From NCBI GenBank assembly GCA_934670175.1, contig CAKUOX010000033.1, forward strand, positions 1 through 23,851: 23,851 nt of DNA, read 5' to 3'. The DNA is from an uncultured Clostridia bacterium. Lineage in GTDB: Bacteria > Bacillota > Clostridia > Christensenellales > Aristaeellaceae. How positions within the stretch are numbered: the first letter of the stretch is position 1; each line of letters opens with the position of its first letter. The notes below the pieces were generated by a model. That model made no database searches. It saw only the letters and a program-made list of their open reading frames with translations, and was not told the origin of the DNA. The translations under genes were made by a program, and so were the position numbers. Below, piece by piece: positions 6,644-15,318 of the stretch.

Positions 6644-8488
6644 TTATTTCAGCCTTTCAAAATCATCCGCGCCATGCTTGCACAGCGGGCAGATGTAATC
6701 CTCGGGCAGCGTGTCGCCCTCGTACACATAGCCGCAGATTCTGCACACCCAGCCGGAGCTTTCCGCCTCGCGCGGCCGCGGTCTGGGCTTGATGTGATCG
6801 AAGTAGTAGGCATAGGTCAGGCTGGGCGCATCGGAGAGCACCCGCGCCTCGGTCACGTCGGCGATAAAGAGCGTGTGCGTGCCGCAATCGCGCGCCTCGA
6901 CCACCTTGCCGGAGATAACGGCGTTCGCGTATTCGTTGAGATACACCAGCCCGTTTTCACCGGTGCGGATCTCGCAGCGATTGCCGTCAAACTTATCGGT
7001 ATCGCGGCCGGAATGGAAGCCGAACTGCTCAAAGAGCGCAAACGGCGCGGCGGTGGTGAGCACAGACAGGCTGAAAACGCCGGTCTTAGCGATCATGTCG
7101 TGGGTGTAATTCGCCTTGTTTACGGCAATGGAGATGCGGCGGGGCGTATCGGTGAGCTGCTGCGCGGTATTGATGATGCAGCCATTGTGCCGCCCGCCGT
7201 CCTCGGCGGTGAGCAGGAACAGGCCGTAGCTCAGCTTGAACAGCGCGTTCGGATCCACGGTCTCGGGCCTGGCGTCGCGCTGCGCCGCCTGCGGCATGGA
7301 CTGGACGATCGCATCGGCCAGCTGATCGATCTGCTCGAGCTGATTCTCCTTCAGCGCGCTGCGAATGCTCAGGTGTTCGCCGATGAACTCCGTGCCCTTC
7401 AGCTTCGCCAGTGCGCCGCGCATCAGCCCCGCGCTGGTGGGCGCCCAGGAGCCGTTTTCGACCAGCGCCACGCGGCGGTTCTGCAGGTTGTGATTTACCA
7501 GATCGTTCACCAGGTTCTCCATGCTGATGAAGATGCCCGCATTGTAGGTGGGCGCGGCCAGCACGAGATGGCTGAAGCGGAAGGCGTCGGCCAGGACATA
7601 GGACGGGTGCGTGTGCGACACGTCGTACACCTTTACCTTCACGCCGCGCTCGACCAGCTTGCCCGCCAGAATGTTCACGGCGTTTTCGGTGTGCCCATAC
7701 ACGGACGCATAGCCCAGCAGCACGCCGTTTTCCTCGGGCTGATAGCTCGCCCAGTGCAGGTATTTGTCGATGAAATCGCCGATATTGCGGCGCCATACGA
7801 AGCCGTGGAGCGGACAGATCATGTCGATCTGGATGGTCGAGGCCTTCTTCAGCACGGCCTTCACCTGCGTGCCGTACTTGCCGACGATGTTGGTGTAGTA
7901 GCGGCGCGCCTCGTCCATGTAGTCGCGCTCAAAATCCACCTCATCTGCGAAGGTATAGCCGTCCATCGCACCGAAGGTGCCGAAGGCGTCCGCCGAGAAG
8001 AGGATCCTGTGCGTGATCTCGTAGCTCATCATTACCTCCGGCCAGTGCACCATTGGCGCCATCACGAAGGTGAACTGCATTTTGCCGGTGGAGAGCACGT
8101 CGCCCTCCTTCACGATCTGGCAGCGCGCGGCGGTGTCCAGCCCGAAATAATTCTTCAGCATCGCCTCGATCTTCGCGTTGCACACGATGCGGCATTCCGG
8201 ATAGCGGCGCGCGACCTCGCCCACCGTGGCGGCATGGTCGGGCTCCATGTGGTTTACGACCAGGTAATCCAGCTTCCGCCCCGCCAGCACATGCTCCAGA
8301 TTCTCAAAATACTGCGCCGCGACGGATTGATCCACCGCGTCCATCACCAGCGTCTCTTCATCGTCGATAAAGTAGCTGTTGTAGGAAACGCCCCTGGGAA
8401 TGGGATATACGCTCTCAAACAGCGCAAGCCGCCTGTCCTCGCCGCCGATCCAGCTGATGCCATCCGTTACTTTTTTAATGCAATACAT
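6644..8488 (-). CDS. Flavodiiron O2/NO reductase fused to flavin reductase and rubredoxin domains
   Basis: Cytoplasmic flavoprotein that reduces O2 to water or NO to N2O, protecting an anaerobe. 614 residues in four parts. A metallo-beta-lactamase-like diiron domain (1-250) has a full ligand set: H80, E82, D84 in HMEPDH, H148, D167 and H228. A flavodoxin domain (about 255-400) has the FMN loop YASVYGHTENA. A flavin reductase-like domain (about 420-560) contains NGCIINTAQQ and TGVFSLSVL. A short C-terminal rubredoxin has CRIC (C582, C585) and CPLC (C600, C603). Most clostridial enzymes have only the first two domains; this one carries its own electron entry and relay, so it may accept electrons from NAD(P)H without separate partners. 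That is inference. ATG at 8488 follows GAGGG with good spacing. It is monocistronic, ending in a hairpin. Confidence 0.9.
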   Translation of the reverse strand: MYCIKKVTDGISWIGGEDRRLALFESVYPIPRGVSYNSYFIDDEETLVMDAVDQSVAAQYFENLEHVLAGRKLDYLVVNHMEPDHAATVGEVARRYPECRIVCNAKIEAMLKNYFGLDTAARCQIVKEGDVLSTGKMQFTFVMAPMVHWPEVMMSYEITHRILFSADAFGTFGAMDGYTFADEVDFERDYMDEARRYYTNIVGKYGTQVKAVLKKASTIQIDMICPLHGFVWRRNIGDFIDKYLHWASYQPEENGVLLGYASVYGHTENAVNILAGKLVERGVKVKVYDVSHTHPSYVLADAFRFSHLVLAAPTYNAGIFISMENLVNDLVNHNLQNRRVALVENGSWAPTSAGLMRGALAKLKGTEFIGEHLSIRSALKENQLEQIDQLADAIVQSMPQAAQRDARPETVDPNALFKLSYGLFLLTAEDGGRHNGCIINTAQQLTDTPRRISIAVNKANYTHDMIAKTGVFSLSVLTTAAPFALFEQFGFHSGRDTDKFDGNRCEIRTGENGLVYLNEYANAVISGKVVEARDCGTHTLFIADVTEARVLSDAPSLTYAYYFDHIKPRPRPREAESSGWVCRICGYVYEGDTLPEDYICPLCKHGADDFERLK

Positions 8489-8591
8489 GTATTCGCCCTC
8501 ATTTCCTGCGTTGTAATGATCTAAAAGCTCGGGTACTGTTCCATATATAAACGCAGCGAGCCGATTTTAAACAGCCCGCCGCATATTTTTA

Positions 8592-10037
8592 TCAATGCTT
8601 CGACGTCCAGGTGGATGGCCAGAGCGTGAGCAGCAGCGGGAAGATCTCCAGCCTGCCCAGCAGCATCGCCAGCGAAAGCACCGCCTTGGACAGCAGCGAA
8701 TAGCCCGCGTAGCTGGCGGCAGGGCCGGCGGCGCCAAGCGCGGGGCCGATATTGTTGAAGCAGGAGATCGTGGCCGCCAGGTTGGTTTCCGTGTCAAATG
8801 CGTCCAGCGAGAGCAGCAGCCACACCGCCGCCATGCAGATAATGTAAATGGCGAAATAATTGCCCACCGATTTCTGCGTCGCAACATCCACGGTCTTGCC
8901 TTCGAAGCGCACGGAGCTGACGGAGCGCGGGTGCAGCAGCTTGCGAACCTCGCCGCCGATCATCTTAAACAGCATCACCGCGCGGCTCACCTTCAGGCCG
9001 CCGCCTGTGGAGCCCGCGCACGCGCCCACCAGCATCAACAGCAGCAGCAGCACCTTGGAAAACTGCGGCCAGAGGTTAAAGTCGGCGGTAGTGTAGCCGG
9101 TGGTGGTCATGATGGAGGACACCTGAAACGCCGAATGCCGCACCGCATCGGCGACGCTGCCGTATATCGGGAAGATATTAATGGCGATCATCGCCGTGCT
9201 CGCCAGCGCGATCGCACTGTAATACCAGCATTCGGAGCACTGCGCCGCCGCGCGGAATTTGCGCGCCAGCAGCAGATAATACAGATTGAAATTCACGCCG
9301 AAGAGGAACATGAACACCGTAATGACCCACTGAAGATACGGGCTGTAGCTCGCTATGCTGTCGCGCTTGATGCCAAAGCCGCCGGTTCCGGCGGTGCCGA
9401 AGGCGTGCAGCACGCTTTCAAACAACGGCATGCCGCCCGCCACCAGCAGCACGATCTGCACCAGCGTCATCGCCACATAGATCTTATAGAGGATGCTGGC
9501 CGTATCGCGCGCGCGCGGCAGCAGCTTGCCCACCACGGGGCCGGGCATTTCCGCGCGCATGATGTGGATAGAGCGATCGGACATGTTCGGCACCAGCGCC
9601 ATGATGAACACCAGCACGCCCATGCCGCCCACCCAATGGGTAAAGCTGCGCCAGAAGAGCAGACCGCGGCTCATGGCCTCCACATCGGTCAGGATCGACG
9701 CGCCGGTGGTCGTAAAGCCGCTGACCGTTTCAAAAAAAGCGTCGATATAATTCGGTATCTCACCGCTGATTACAAACGGCAGCGCGCCCACGGCGGAAAC
9801 CGCCAGCCAGGCCATGGCGACGGTCACAAAGCCCTCGCGCGCGTAGATCACGCTGCTGTCCGGACGGTTGAGCACCTGCAGCGCCAGCCCGACGCCCAGC
9901 GCAATGGCCGCTGAGATCAATATCGCGCCCACGCAGCTTTCGCCGTAGAGCACCGCCACAATCGCGGGCAGCGCCAGCATGGCCGCCTCGAACTTGAGCA
10001 TCAGCCCAAGCGTATTCAATACCATTTTTCGATTCAT
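8592..10037 (-). CDS. trkH: Trk-type potassium channel subunit TrkH
   Basis: Membrane pore subunit for K+ uptake, gated by the cytosolic TrkA ring. 481 residues, the normal size, with the four membrane-pore-membrane repeats of the family visible as pore loops: SGFTTTGAS (106-114), FGTAGTGGFG (213-222), SSIMTTTGYTT (307-317) and CFNNIGPALG (426-435). The glycines of the selectivity filter are present in each, and an FFETVSGFTTTGAS segment is diagnostic. It is the second gene of a trkA-trkH operon, 36 bases after trkA. The ATG at 10037 has only a distant GGCGGTG, and M5 is an alternative start four codons in. There is a short hydrophilic N-terminus before the first span, as in TrkH rather than the shorter KtrB, but KtrB-like ion coupling (Na+ versus H+) cannot be told from sequence alone. 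Confidence 0.9.
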   Translation of the reverse strand: MNRKMVLNTLGLMLKFEAAMLALPAIVAVLYGESCVGAILISAAIALGVGLALQVLNRPDSSVIYAREGFVTVAMAWLAVSAVGALPFVISGEIPNYIDAFFETVSGFTTTGASILTDVEAMSRGLLFWRSFTHWVGGMGVLVFIMALVPNMSDRSIHIMRAEMPGPVVGKLLPRARDTASILYKIYVAMTLVQIVLLVAGGMPLFESVLHAFGTAGTGGFGIKRDSIASYSPYLQWVITVFMFLFGVNFNLYYLLLARKFRAAAQCSECWYYSAIALASTAMIAINIFPIYGSVADAVRHSAFQVSSIMTTTGYTTADFNLWPQFSKVLLLLLMLVGACAGSTGGGLKVSRAVMLFKMIGGEVRKLLHPRSVSSVRFEGKTVDVATQKSVGNYFAIYIICMAAVWLLLSLDAFDTETNLAATISCFNNIGPALGAAGPAASYAGYSLLSKAVLSLAMLLGRLEIFPLLLTLWPSTWTSKH

Positions 10038-10073
10038 CTTTGTATAACACCGCCCTCTCGCGCGGTCTTTGAT

Positions 10074-11432
10074 TTACAGCAGAATATCCTTCAGATCGTG
10101 GATGTAATGCCCCGCCGTCATCACGATCACGCGATCGTCCGGCTGGATCACGTCCGTACCGGAGGGAATCACCGCGCGGCGATTGCGCAGTATGCCCGCG
10201 ATCAGCACGCCGGGCTTGAACTGCAAATCCTTCAGCGGCACGTTCAGATGGCCAAAATCGCTCTCCACGCGGAATTCCAACGCCTCGGCACGGCCATCCA
10301 TCAGCTTGTAGAGCGTTTCCATATTGCTGCCCATGGAATTTTGCAGCGCGCGGGCGTAGCGCGTAAGCACATTGGAGCTGGTATGGCGCGGTGAAATGCG
10401 GCTGTCCAGCCCCAGCTTGTCGGCAATGGCGCCCAGCTCGTCGCGGTTGACCTTGGAGACCACCTTCGGCACGCCCAGGTTGGAGGCGAAGAAGGCGATC
10501 AGTATATTTTCTTCATCCATGCCCGTCAGCGCCGCGAAGGCGTCCATGGATCGGATGCCCTCCTCCAGCAGCAGCTCCTGCTGTGCCCCGTCGCCGCAGA
10601 TCACCACCGCGTCCCCCAGCTTTTCGCTGATCTCGCGGCAGCGCTTCTTGTCCTGCTCAATGATCTTCACGTTCGTGCCGCTGCTGGCGAGCATCCGCGC
10701 CAGATAGAACGCCATGCGGCTCGCACCCAGCAGCATCACGTTGCGCGCCTGCTTTTGCAGTATGCCCAGCTCGCGCAGCAGGCGCTGAATCTCCGTGGGC
10801 GAGGCGGTGAGCTCCACGCGGTCGCCCGCCTGAAGCGTGCAGCCGCCGTCGGGAATGAACACCTCGTCGCCGCGCTGCACCGCGCAGACCAGGAATTTCG
10901 CCTGAAAGCGCTTGCGCAGCTCCGAAAGCGGCACATTCAGCAGCTTTGAATCGTCCTTGAGCCGCAGCTCCACCATTTCAAAATAGCGGCGTGAGAAGTA
11001 TTCGATCTTCACGGCGCTGGGCAGCTTGAGCACATGGTAGAGCTCCTGCGCCGCCAGCAGATCCGGATTGAACGAAAGGGAAATATCCAGCTGCTGGCGC
11101 ATGAAGGCCAGGCTGCGATCGTTGTACTGCGGGCTGCGAATGCGCGCCACAGTGTGCTTCGCGCCCATCCTTTTGGCCAGAAAGCAGCTGAGCATGTTCA
11201 GCTCGTCCGAGCAGGTGGTCGCCACGAACAGCTCCGCCTCCTGCACGCCCGCCTCCGCCAGCGTATCGCAGTCGGTGCCGCTGCCGCAGACACACATGCC
11301 GTCGTAGATATTCGAAATCTCGGTGATCACCGCAGGGTCGTTGTCCACCGCCACGATGTCGTGCCCCTCCGCAAGCAGGCTGGCAAGAACAGTGGTGCCG
11401 ATCTTGCCGCAGCCAACGATGACAATATTCAT
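10074..11432 (-). CDS. trkA: Trk potassium uptake regulator TrkA, two RCK domains
   Basis: Cytosolic nucleotide-binding subunit that gates TrkH. 452 residues, the usual length of a two-RCK TrkA. The first Rossmann domain begins NIVIVGCGKIGTTVL (GxGxxG at 7-12) with the acidic end of strand two at D30 in AVDNDP, suited to NAD(H) binding. An RCK-C domain follows (about 140-225). The second Rossmann begins NVMLLGASRMAFYLA with a degenerate glycine loop, then IIEQDK, and a second RCK-C domain ends the protein. Conserved VATTCSDELNMLSCFLAKRMGA is typical of TrkA. The ATG at 11432 lies after AGG-type weak ribosome sites. It is first in the operon and has its own -10 box upstream. Confidence 0.92.
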   Translation of the reverse strand: MNIVIVGCGKIGTTVLASLLAEGHDIVAVDNDPAVITEISNIYDGMCVCGSGTDCDTLAEAGVQEAELFVATTCSDELNMLSCFLAKRMGAKHTVARIRSPQYNDRSLAFMRQQLDISLSFNPDLLAAQELYHVLKLPSAVKIEYFSRRYFEMVELRLKDDSKLLNVPLSELRKRFQAKFLVCAVQRGDEVFIPDGGCTLQAGDRVELTASPTEIQRLLRELGILQKQARNVMLLGASRMAFYLARMLASSGTNVKIIEQDKKRCREISEKLGDAVVICGDGAQQELLLEEGIRSMDAFAALTGMDEENILIAFFASNLGVPKVVSKVNRDELGAIADKLGLDSRISPRHTSSNVLTRYARALQNSMGSNMETLYKLMDGRAEALEFRVESDFGHLNVPLKDLQFKPGVLIAGILRNRRAVIPSGTDVIQPDDRVIVMTAGHYIHDLKDILL

Positions 11433-11480
11433 AAACCTGAAGCATCCTTCTTTGTTCGTGTAATTATGGAATCCGCTCCC

Positions 11481-11509
11481 ATTATATGACGGCGAAGCGG
11501 ATATTTCCA
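11481..11509 (-). promoter_or_regulatory. Probable promoter of trkA-trkH
   Basis: TATAAT (11481-11486 on the minus strand) is 17 bases downstream of TGGAAA (11504-11509), a poor -35. It lies about 49 bases before the trkA start. Confidence 0.45.
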
Positions 11510-11513
11510 GTGC

Positions 11514-11548
11514 AATTTGCCGGGAAACAGCATCTCGGCCGACAAATT
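11514..11548 (-). terminator. Weak hairpin after the phosphohexomutase gene
   Basis: aatttg (11514-11519) pairs with caaatt (11543-11548), with inner ccg/cgg pairing. It sits 13 bases after the mutase stop and just upstream of the trkA promoter. No clear T-tract. Confidence 0.3.
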
Positions 11549-11560
11549 AGCGGAGAATTA

Positions 11561-12898
11561 TCATTCCCTGAGCGCCGCGCGCGCCGCCTCCGGCAGCTGC
11601 TGGGCGATCTCCGCCAGCAGCGCGTCCAGCCGCGCCTGCGTGCGCGCCTCTGCGCGCAGCGTAATCTGCTGCGCGGTCACGGATTTGCGGATCAGGAACC
11701 AGCAATCCGGAAAATCAGCGCGCACGCCGTCCAGATGGCTGATGGCCGCGCCCTGCGCCCGCGCCGCCGCTTCCACTCTGTCCAGCCAGGACTGCTGCTC
11801 GGCGTAGGGGCAGAACACGCGGATATCGGGCGTGATCGGCGGGCATACGATTTCCCCCGCCATTTCGCCCAGCGTGCGTCCTCCCTGCGCGATCAGCTGC
11901 GCCATGAACAGCGCGGCAAACAGGCCGTCATCATAGCCCAGCTCTCCAAAGAAGAAATGGCCACTGACCTCGCCCGCCACCGCCGCGCCGTTATCCAGAA
12001 AGCGCTTCTTGATAAATGCGTGGCCGCTGCGCTCGGGCATGGGCGTGCCGCCCATGCGCAGGATCGTATCGCGCACGATGGACGAGGATTTCTGATCGTA
12101 GACTACCGGCGTGGGCTTATCCTTCAGCAGCGCGCCCACGAACAGCGCCAGCGCCTTTTCATTCTGCACCGGCTCGCCGCGCTCATCCAGAAATACCGCG
12201 CGGTCGCCGTCGCCGTCAAAGGCCACGCCGAAGTCCGCGCCGCTCTCGCGCACGGCTTTACTGGTATTGCCCAGACAGGTAAAGTCCGCCGGATTGGGCG
12301 AACGATCCGGAAAGCTGCCGTCTGGATGGCAGCTCAGCTCGGTCACGCGGTAACCCGCGGCGCGAAACGCCTCGGGCGCAATGCGGCTCATCGCGCCGCA
12401 GCCCGCATCCACAAGCACATGCAGCGCTTTCGGCGCATGGAAGCGCGCCTTCATTGCCGCAAGGTATTCCCCCGCCGCGTCCCACGCCTCAAGCGTACCC
12501 GCCGCCTCGCGGAAGGCGCCATCTGCGACGATCTGCTTAAGGCGGTCGATGGTATCGCGCGTCACGGGCGTATCGCCGATCATGAATTTCACGCCGTTGT
12601 ACTGCGGCGGGTTGTGGCTGGCGGTCACGGTCGCGCCCGCCTGCGCGGGCGTGTGCTTGAGTGCGAAATAGAGTGCGGGCGTGGGAATCGTACCCAGATC
12701 GACGACGTTTGCGCCGGAGGCCAGCAGGCCGTCCATCAGCGCCTTTTTCAGCTCGGGCGTGCTCAGGCGCACGTCGCCGCCCACCAGAATGCGACCCGGG
12801 CAGAGCGTCGCCAGCGCGCGCCCGATCCTGTAAACCTCTGCGGCAGTCAGCTCACTGCCGTATACGCCGCGAATATCGCAATCCTTATAAATGCTCAT
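11561..12898 (-). CDS. Phosphomannomutase/phosphoglucomutase family protein
   Basis: Alpha-D-phosphohexomutase, interconverting sugar 1- and 6-phosphates in the cytoplasm. 445 residues from the ATG at 12898, chosen because GGAGG precedes it by six bases; a frame extension of six codons has no ribosome site. Phosphoserine loop TASHNPPQYNG with S94; magnesium loop DGDGDR with D228, D230 and D232; sugar loop GEVSGH (309-314). The C-terminal phosphate-binding loop reads RKSVTAQQITLRAEA (404-418), where the family usually has an R-S-N-T-E-P type loop, so the E-P pair is replaced by A-Q and substrate preference may differ. It starts one base after the stop of the FGGY kinase, so the two are made together. 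Whether it serves mannose, glucose or another sugar phosphate is not decidable here. Confidence 0.85.
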   Translation of the reverse strand: MSIYKDCDIRGVYGSELTAAEVYRIGRALATLCPGRILVGGDVRLSTPELKKALMDGLLASGANVVDLGTIPTPALYFALKHTPAQAGATVTASHNPPQYNGVKFMIGDTPVTRDTIDRLKQIVADGAFREAAGTLEAWDAAGEYLAAMKARFHAPKALHVLVDAGCGAMSRIAPEAFRAAGYRVTELSCHPDGSFPDRSPNPADFTCLGNTSKAVRESGADFGVAFDGDGDRAVFLDERGEPVQNEKALALFVGALLKDKPTPVVYDQKSSSIVRDTILRMGGTPMPERSGHAFIKKRFLDNGAAVAGEVSGHFFFGELGYDDGLFAALFMAQLIAQGGRTLGEMAGEIVCPPITPDIRVFCPYAEQQSWLDRVEAAARAQGAAISHLDGVRADFPDCWFLIRKSVTAQQITLRAEARTQARLDALLAEIAQQLPEAARAALRE

Positions 12899-12899
12899 G

Positions 12900-14339
12900 T
12901 CAAACCTCCACACCATAAACGCGCCGTATGTCGCCGAGGAAGCGCGCGTAGATCTCGTCGTAGCGATCTGCCAGCGCCATATCCGGCTCCACGGCCTTGG
13001 CGCAGCGGATCATGCGCGCGGCAGTTCTTTCCAGGTCGCCGAAATAGTTGCTTGCCGCCAGCAGCGCCGAGCCCATCGCCGCGTCCACGGCCTCGGGCAC
13101 GCGCATTTCTCTGCGCAGTATGGAGGCGCGGATCTTCAGCCACAGATCGCTGCGGCACGCGCCGCCTGTGGCGCAGATGCTTTCGCCCACGCGGCAGCCC
13201 AGCTTTTCCATGCGCTCCAGCGCCATGCGCTCGGCAAAGCCCACGCCCTCCATGATGGCGGGATAGAGCCTGCCGCCGGTCACATCGCCCATATAGAAGG
13301 CCTCGCAGTCCGGCAGCGTAAAGGGAAAGCGCTCGCCGCGTCCGGTAAGCGGATAGCAGCGCACGCCGGTGGGGATCAGCGCCTCGGACAGCGCGTTCAT
13401 TTCATCAAAGCTCTTATCGCCCCGCGCACCGTTGAGCACGCGGCCGCCCAGGTTCGCCGCGCCGCCAAGCAGCCATTCGCCGCTGGGCAGCTTGTGGGAA
13501 TAGCAGGCGCCGCTGGGGTCGATCACCAGCTTGCGCGTCGCACCCTTGAGCACGAAGGTGGTGCCGATAATGGACGCCCAGCGCCCATCGCCCACCGCGC
13601 CCGCCGCCAGCGCCGAGGCATAGCCGTCGGTAGAGCCGCCGGTCACGATGGCCGTTTCCGGAAGCCCCAGCTCGGCACAGGCCTCGGGCGTAATGTGCGC
13701 GATCGCCGTGCCGGGCGCCACGATGCGCGGCAGCTTCGCGCGCGCTATGCCCAGCTCCGTTTCATATTCCGCCGGCCAGCGGTTGTCGATCAGGTCGTAG
13801 CCGGTCTTGAGCGCGTTGGAATAATCGGAAACGGCATATTCGCCGCAGAGCATGCCCGCCACATAGTCCGCCTGATGCGCAAACACCCGCGTTTTGGCAT
13901 AGACCTCGGGCAGCTCGTCGTGCACCCAGAGAATGCGCGGCAGCGAGAAGGACGCGCCGAAGCGATAGCCCATCTTCGCCTCGATGTGGCTCATCCCTTC
14001 ATGGATGCGCGCGGCCTGCGCGCGCGCGCGCGGATCATTGTACATGATGCCATTGGTGAGCGGGCGCATGTCCTCGTCCAGGGGCACGATGGTGCCGCTG
14101 GTGCCGTCGATGGACACGGCCATGATCGCCTGCGGATTGGGCAGCGCATCCGTACAGGCGCGAATGGCGGCCTTCGCCGCGGCCAGCCAGTGTGCGGGCG
14201 ACTGCTCGTACCAGCCCGCGTGCGCCGCGATGTTCAGCGTTTCAAATGCCACAGAATGCGCCGCGTGTATCCTGCCCATCTCATCGGCGACCACGCAGCG
14301 CGCGCCCTGCGTGCCAATATCTATTCCCATAAACAGCAT
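12900..14339 (-). CDS. FGGY-family carbohydrate kinase, substrate unknown
   Basis: ATP-dependent kinase of a pentulose, hexulose, polyol or similar sugar. 479 residues. N-terminal loop MGIDIGTQGARCVV (4-17); VSIDGTSGTIVPLD (75-88); YNDPRA in the substrate region; catalytic aspartate D238 in TGGSTDGYASALAAGA; ATP-domain ICATGGACRSDLWLKI. The GSTDG signature differs from the GGGDQ of the xylulokinase in this window, so it is a separate subgroup (LsrK, YgcE-like and others share such loops). I chose the ATG at 14339; an AAAGGAG lies 12 bases upstream, and the 90-codon upstream extension crosses the promoter and is not real. It is transcribed as a pair with the phosphohexomutase, suggesting a joint route for one sugar. 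No transporter or regulator is adjacent to name the sugar. Confidence 0.8.
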   Translation of the reverse strand: MLFMGIDIGTQGARCVVADEMGRIHAAHSVAFETLNIAAHAGWYEQSPAHWLAAAKAAIRACTDALPNPQAIMAVSIDGTSGTIVPLDEDMRPLTNGIMYNDPRARAQAARIHEGMSHIEAKMGYRFGASFSLPRILWVHDELPEVYAKTRVFAHQADYVAGMLCGEYAVSDYSNALKTGYDLIDNRWPAEYETELGIARAKLPRIVAPGTAIAHITPEACAELGLPETAIVTGGSTDGYASALAAGAVGDGRWASIIGTTFVLKGATRKLVIDPSGACYSHKLPSGEWLLGGAANLGGRVLNGARGDKSFDEMNALSEALIPTGVRCYPLTGRGERFPFTLPDCEAFYMGDVTGGRLYPAIMEGVGFAERMALERMEKLGCRVGESICATGGACRSDLWLKIRASILRREMRVPEAVDAAMGSALLAASNYFGDLERTAARMIRCAKAVEPDMALADRYDEIYARFLGDIRRVYGVEV

Positions 14340-14382
14340 AATGCGATCCAGCTCCTTTAATAAATGTTTCAAATATACCTCA

Positions 14383-14411
14383 ATTATACCCGAAGCCGGC
14401 CCTTCCCGCAA
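14383..14411 (-). promoter_or_regulatory. Promoter of the FGGY kinase-mutase operon
   Basis: On the minus strand TATAAT (14383-14388) with TTGCGG (14406-14411) at 17 bases spacing, about 44 bases before the kinase start. The -10 is perfect, the -35 moderate. Confidence 0.6.
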
Positions 14412-14438
14412 GCGCAAATTGTTTTTTGCACATCCAGC

Positions 14439-14468
14439 TTTACAGACTGCGCCGCAATCGGGTATAAT
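14439..14468 (+). promoter_or_regulatory. Promoter of the PAP2 gene, divergent from the kinase operon
   Basis: TTTACA (14439-14444) and TATAAT (14463-14468) are 18 bases apart. The transcript start would fall near 14475, giving a leader of about 24 bases before the ATG. Only about 28 bases separate it from the divergent promoter's -35. Confidence 0.65.
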
Positions 14469-14498
14469 ATAGGCACGACACACGGCATATAAAAACAT

Positions 14499-15158
14499 AT
14501 GGAAAGTGAGCGAAGAGCCTTGAAACCAAAGACGCGGCGAATCGGTCGGGAAGCGTGGCTGCTGATCTATGTCCCGATCTATCTGGCGTTGTTTTACCTG
14601 GTAGAGCATGTGATCACGGACAATTACTGGGTCTCCTACTGCCCGCTGGACGATAAAATTCCCTTCGTCCGCCAGTTCGTATTCATCTATGTGCTGTGGT
14701 ATCCGCTGATGGCGGGCATGGCGCTGTGGCTGCTATGCCGCGACAGGCGCGCGTTTCTGCGCTACGGCTGGTCTGTCGCGGCGGGACTGACGCTGAGCAT
14801 CGCGATATTCTTCATCTGGCCGAGCGGACAGAACCTGCGCCCCGCAGCCCTGCCGGAAAACGATTTGGCTTCCGTGCTGCTGCGCGCGATCTACGCCGCC
14901 GATACGAACACCAACGTGCTGCCGAGCATGCATGTCGTGGGCACGCTGGCAGCGGTGCGCGCGGCGTTCGAACCGGAATGCTTCGATAAAAAGCTGCCGC
15001 GCTGGGCAGTCGCCGCGCTGGGGCTTATGATTAACGCCTCCACGGTGCTCGTCAAGCAGCATTCGCTGCTGGATCTGCTGGCGGGTCTGGCGCTGTATCT
15101 GCTGATCTATCCGTTTATATATGTTCTGCCCGATAAGCTCCTGCGCAGGAAGGCATAG
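14499..15158 (+). CDS. PAP2-family membrane phosphatase
   Basis: Integral membrane phosphoesterase of the type 2 phosphatidic acid phosphatase superfamily, acting on lipid phosphates or related head groups. 219 residues with about six hydrophobic spans: 20-38, 57-80, 90-108, a short central one, 168-185 and 190-210. The active site can be read as RP in QNLRP (R114), PSMH (142-145, H145) and STVLVKQHSLLD (181-192) with H188 and D192. The middle motif has M instead of G (PSMH for PSGH), as in the inositol-phosphotransferase/sphingomyelin-synthase-like branch. The ATG at 14499 has no visible ribosome site and could be bypassed for TTG at 14520. It is a single gene whose 3' end faces the HD-domain gene. 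The lipid substrate is unknown. Confidence 0.8.
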   Translation: MESERRALKPKTRRIGREAWLLIYVPIYLALFYLVEHVITDNYWVSYCPLDDKIPFVRQFVFIYVLWYPLMAGMALWLLCRDRRAFLRYGWSVAAGLTLSIAIFFIWPSGQNLRPAALPENDLASVLLRAIYAADTNTNVLPSMHVVGTLAAVRAAFEPECFDKKLPRWAVAALGLMINASTVLVKQHSLLDLLAGLALYLLIYPFIYVLPDKLLRRKA

Positions 15159-15240
15159 GAACCATCGGCGCGACTGCTGTTGGCATCCTTGCAGCCCGCG
15201 CAGCCGCTTCGCAGTTTTTTGATCCTCGCACTGCAAAGGA

Positions 15241-15302
15241 AAGCCTTCGATCCGCACCCTCGATTCGCAGTGAATCGAAGTGGGGCAGCAGATCGAAGGC
15301 TT
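15241..15302. terminator. Nested hairpin between convergent genes
   Basis: aagccttcgatc (15241-15252) pairs perfectly with gatcgaaggctt (15291-15302). Inside, ccc/ggg and tcgattc/gaatcga (15260-15266, 15272-15278) close the loop gcagt. On the plus strand it is followed by ctttcatatt. It lies between the convergent PAP2 and HD-domain genes and is placed to stop both. Confidence 0.65.
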
Positions 15303-15318
15303 CTTTCATATTATATTC

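Noticed and set aside
6482..8524. 680-codon plus-strand open frame opposite the flavodiiron gene
   Set aside because: Same cause: it mirrors a confidently identified gene, has no ribosome site and low-complexity His/Ala/Arg composition.
14018..14031. Alternating GC run that could form Z-DNA
   Set aside because: It encodes part of a normal alanine/arginine-rich helix of the FGGY kinase and needs no special explanation.
11486..14360. Two plus-strand open frames of about 490-590 codons opposite the mutase and FGGY kinase
   Set aside because: Antisense shadows of genes with intact catalytic motifs; no recognisable protein features.
14340..14609. 90-codon N-terminal extension of the FGGY kinase frame
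   Set aside because: It crosses the promoter and the divergent PAP2 gene; the family's conserved MGIDIGTQG start lies at the chosen ATG.
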